From NCBI GenBank assembly GCA_010645155.1, contig CM021315.1, positions 12,557,675-12,621,674 on the forward strand: a stretch of DNA of 64,000 nt, written 5' to 3'. The DNA is from Tigriopus japonicus. Taxonomy: Eukaryota > Arthropoda > Copepoda > Harpacticoida > Harpacticidae. Positions 62,101-64,000 of this stretch are shown in pieces. Each line of letters begins with the position of its first letter. Position 1 is the stretch's first letter. The notes below the pieces were generated by a model that saw nothing but the letters and a program-made list of their open reading frames with translations, was not told the origin of the DNA and did not search any database. The position numbers were made by a program, and so were the translations under genes.

Positions 62101-64000
62101 AAAGAAAACAAGATGGATGGAATAAAGGGCAGTGTTGGGTCGTGAAAATGACCAGAACCCCTTTTATTTCTCATGGCCAGAGGCGGGAAAAAGTCTTTGA
62201 GGTGCATCAAATTGTTATGACCGCTCTCTTTCTTTCGACGGCAACTGCGAGTACTACATAGTCCTTCCAACCATCATCTACTGTACTTCTTTAGAAGGGG
62301 GATCTTAATTCTCTCTAGTCTGTCCACCAAAGAGAATGGTAGGTATGTATCAACAGTTGCATCTGGGAGGTCTGCCGTGTACCTTAGGTCCAAAAGAGAG
62401 AGACTGGAAATTTATGAAGTCTAATCCGAGAATGTCTTGTTTTTGCACACCCCGATGAACTAGCCGAATAATACTGTTAATGTGGTGAGATTGCATCCTG
62501 CCATAATAGGGCACTTGGAGCGAGATCGGGTCGAAAATTTGCAATGTAAGAAAATACATACGGCCTAAACTGAGACGACGCTTTGTCTGGAGGGCATGGT
62601 GGTTTCATGTTCTGATGGTATCTTTCCATCTGGTTTGCCTGCGTACGTACGTACTGCTCTGACATTCATGAGTTGACAGGATTTATTTTCTCATTACCAA
62701 ACCCCAAAGCAAAGGCCATAATTAACTGGATTAGAATGAATATCAGAATCTGGAGTTTCTAGACCAAGATTACGGGATGGATGATGCAAAGAAACACTGA
62801 GATCTAAAGTGATTCCGCACCACGAGTAGAAATATTTAAGAAACAGCCCTTTATTTTGTCATGCCTACAACAAACAGCCCATTGCTGGATTTCGTTCTTA
62901 AATACATTGAGAAGAACATTGATGTTCCTCGGGACAACTCGTAAAACGTAGAGCCAAATGTCAATATTTTCTGGACAGAGGAATCTTGATTGGCACCAAT
63001 CGAACTGAAACGAGAGACTTGAGGAAGAAAAGCTTTTTTTCCTCACTTTGAACCTTTTCGTCCCTCTTTCTCTGGGTCTGAGATGTTAAAGCACTCAACA
63101 TGACCAACCAGGTACATTTTGCTTCTTCAGTTTGAAGAGCTTGGAAATTACAGTGTCGAACAAAGTGTGAGGGTCATAAAATATGCAAAAATGTCAATGG
63201 CCCACAGTAAACCTTCTTAATGCCCTCTGATGGAATGTTCAACGCCAAATTAAGAGAAATCAATGTTCAGCTGAAACAAGACATGTTGCTTCACTCTTGC
63301 CTAAAGATAAGGCCTTTTGCCTTTTCTACTTTCGACTACTTTCCAATTGCATGTCAGCCCAGCCAAATGGTTGTTTGTTCAATGGGAAAATGCAATAAAA
63401 CTGCACAAAGACTGATCAGTCAATTGATAAAAAAAGGTCGTCTCCCTTACTGAATCTCCATTCATTTATTGTATTGATCACTCTAGTGAACTTAATGGAA
63501 AGGTTCAACTTCACTCAATGTCAACTTCCAGTAAGGCTTGTCTCTGAAACAGAATATGCTTTACCCCATTATCAAAATGAAGAGGTGAAAATGGGACTTG
63601 GAAGGTGGTGTATTTTTGAGGAATAATGAAGTTGCTCTAGAAATATTTTGCCTTCCAAAAGATGATGACAACAACGAGGGAAGAACCAGGATGGATGCAT
63701 TTAAAACTTTTCGAGGCAGCCTTAAAAAGTTGAAGAAGTTCAAACTTGAGTTTTGTTCCTGTCACTTTCTCTTTCCTTCAAGCTCAATGATTCCACTAAT
63801 TTAAACCATCTCTTGGCATTTGATTTGAAACAGATTTAATACAACCATGCTTTTAATGATTCATTTTGTATTACCTCCTAATAGTATTGCCTCTTGAACC
63901 CAAAACGGCCACTCCCCACTTACACTCACCAAAAACCGAATTGACCTGAATTGTACATCCTGTGAGTTGAGATGAAACTCACAATAAAGATATTATTTAA

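Larger units (their letters stand above)
41025..64000. other. Region upstream of the first recognised exon; no supported gene
   Basis: This is either the preceding intron (the exon at 41024 enters in phase 1, so an upstream signal-peptide exon must exist) or intron plus promoter. I searched the minus strand for a start codon followed by a hydrophobic leader ending in a phase 1 GT donor and found none I would defend. Open frames up to 173 codons (49966-50487) occur on both strands, but none resembles a protein family I know or shows convincing exon borders. The region holds microsatellites, a poly-C run and a degraded palindrome at 43445-43763. Confidence 0.6.

Overview
The window is animal nuclear DNA: spliced exons, long introns, microsatellites and non-autonomous DNA transposons, with no operons or bacterial signals. 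It is dominated by one gene on the minus strand. Eleven exons between 227 and 41024 join in frame, at GT..AG borders, into about 870 residues of the extracellular part of a nephrin / Sticks-and-stones (Sns) / Hibris type immunoglobulin-superfamily adhesion receptor. The domain-start motifs (QWTKDG in Ig1, PPGPP..QGY in Ig3, the paired Ig5-Ig6) resemble arthropod Sns/Hibris, so an arthropod, perhaps a crustacean, is my best guess. The species cannot be fixed from the sequence alone.

Layout, read in gene order from right to left. 41025-64000 lies upstream of the first recognised exon, and I find no gene in it that I can support; the missing signal-peptide exon is here or beyond the window. 40881-41024 encodes the first half of Ig1. 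19245-40880 is a 21.6 kb intron that splits Ig1 in two and carries an 869 bp terminal-inverted-repeat element. The following exons are compact: 19065-19244 (rest of Ig1), 16485-16637 and 16026-16199 (Ig2), 12749-13039 (Ig3), 10550-10701 and 8245-8392 (Ig4), 5450-6052 (Ig5 and Ig6 in one exon), 3656-3971 (a cysteine-less Ig-like spacer), 483-751 (Ig8), 227-410 (first half of Ig9). The rest of Ig9, the expected fibronectin III domain, the transmembrane segment and the cytoplasmic tail must lie to the left of position 1.

Three non-autonomous DNA transposons sit in the introns with intact target-site duplications. One is a 250 bp hAT-like element with an internal array of GGGCCCAC motifs (10234-10483, TSD ATCTACAG). 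One is a 285 bp hAT-like element (11734-12018, TSD GTGATGAA). One is an 869 bp foldback, Mutator-like element (20844-21712, 9-bp TSD ATTAAGTAT). A degraded palindrome of about 320 bp (43445-43763) may be an older foldback element. I saw no tRNA, rRNA, CRISPR array or transposase gene. I did not find a new multi-gene system; the most unusual structures are the motif-array hAT element, the foldback element and the organisation of the receptor gene.
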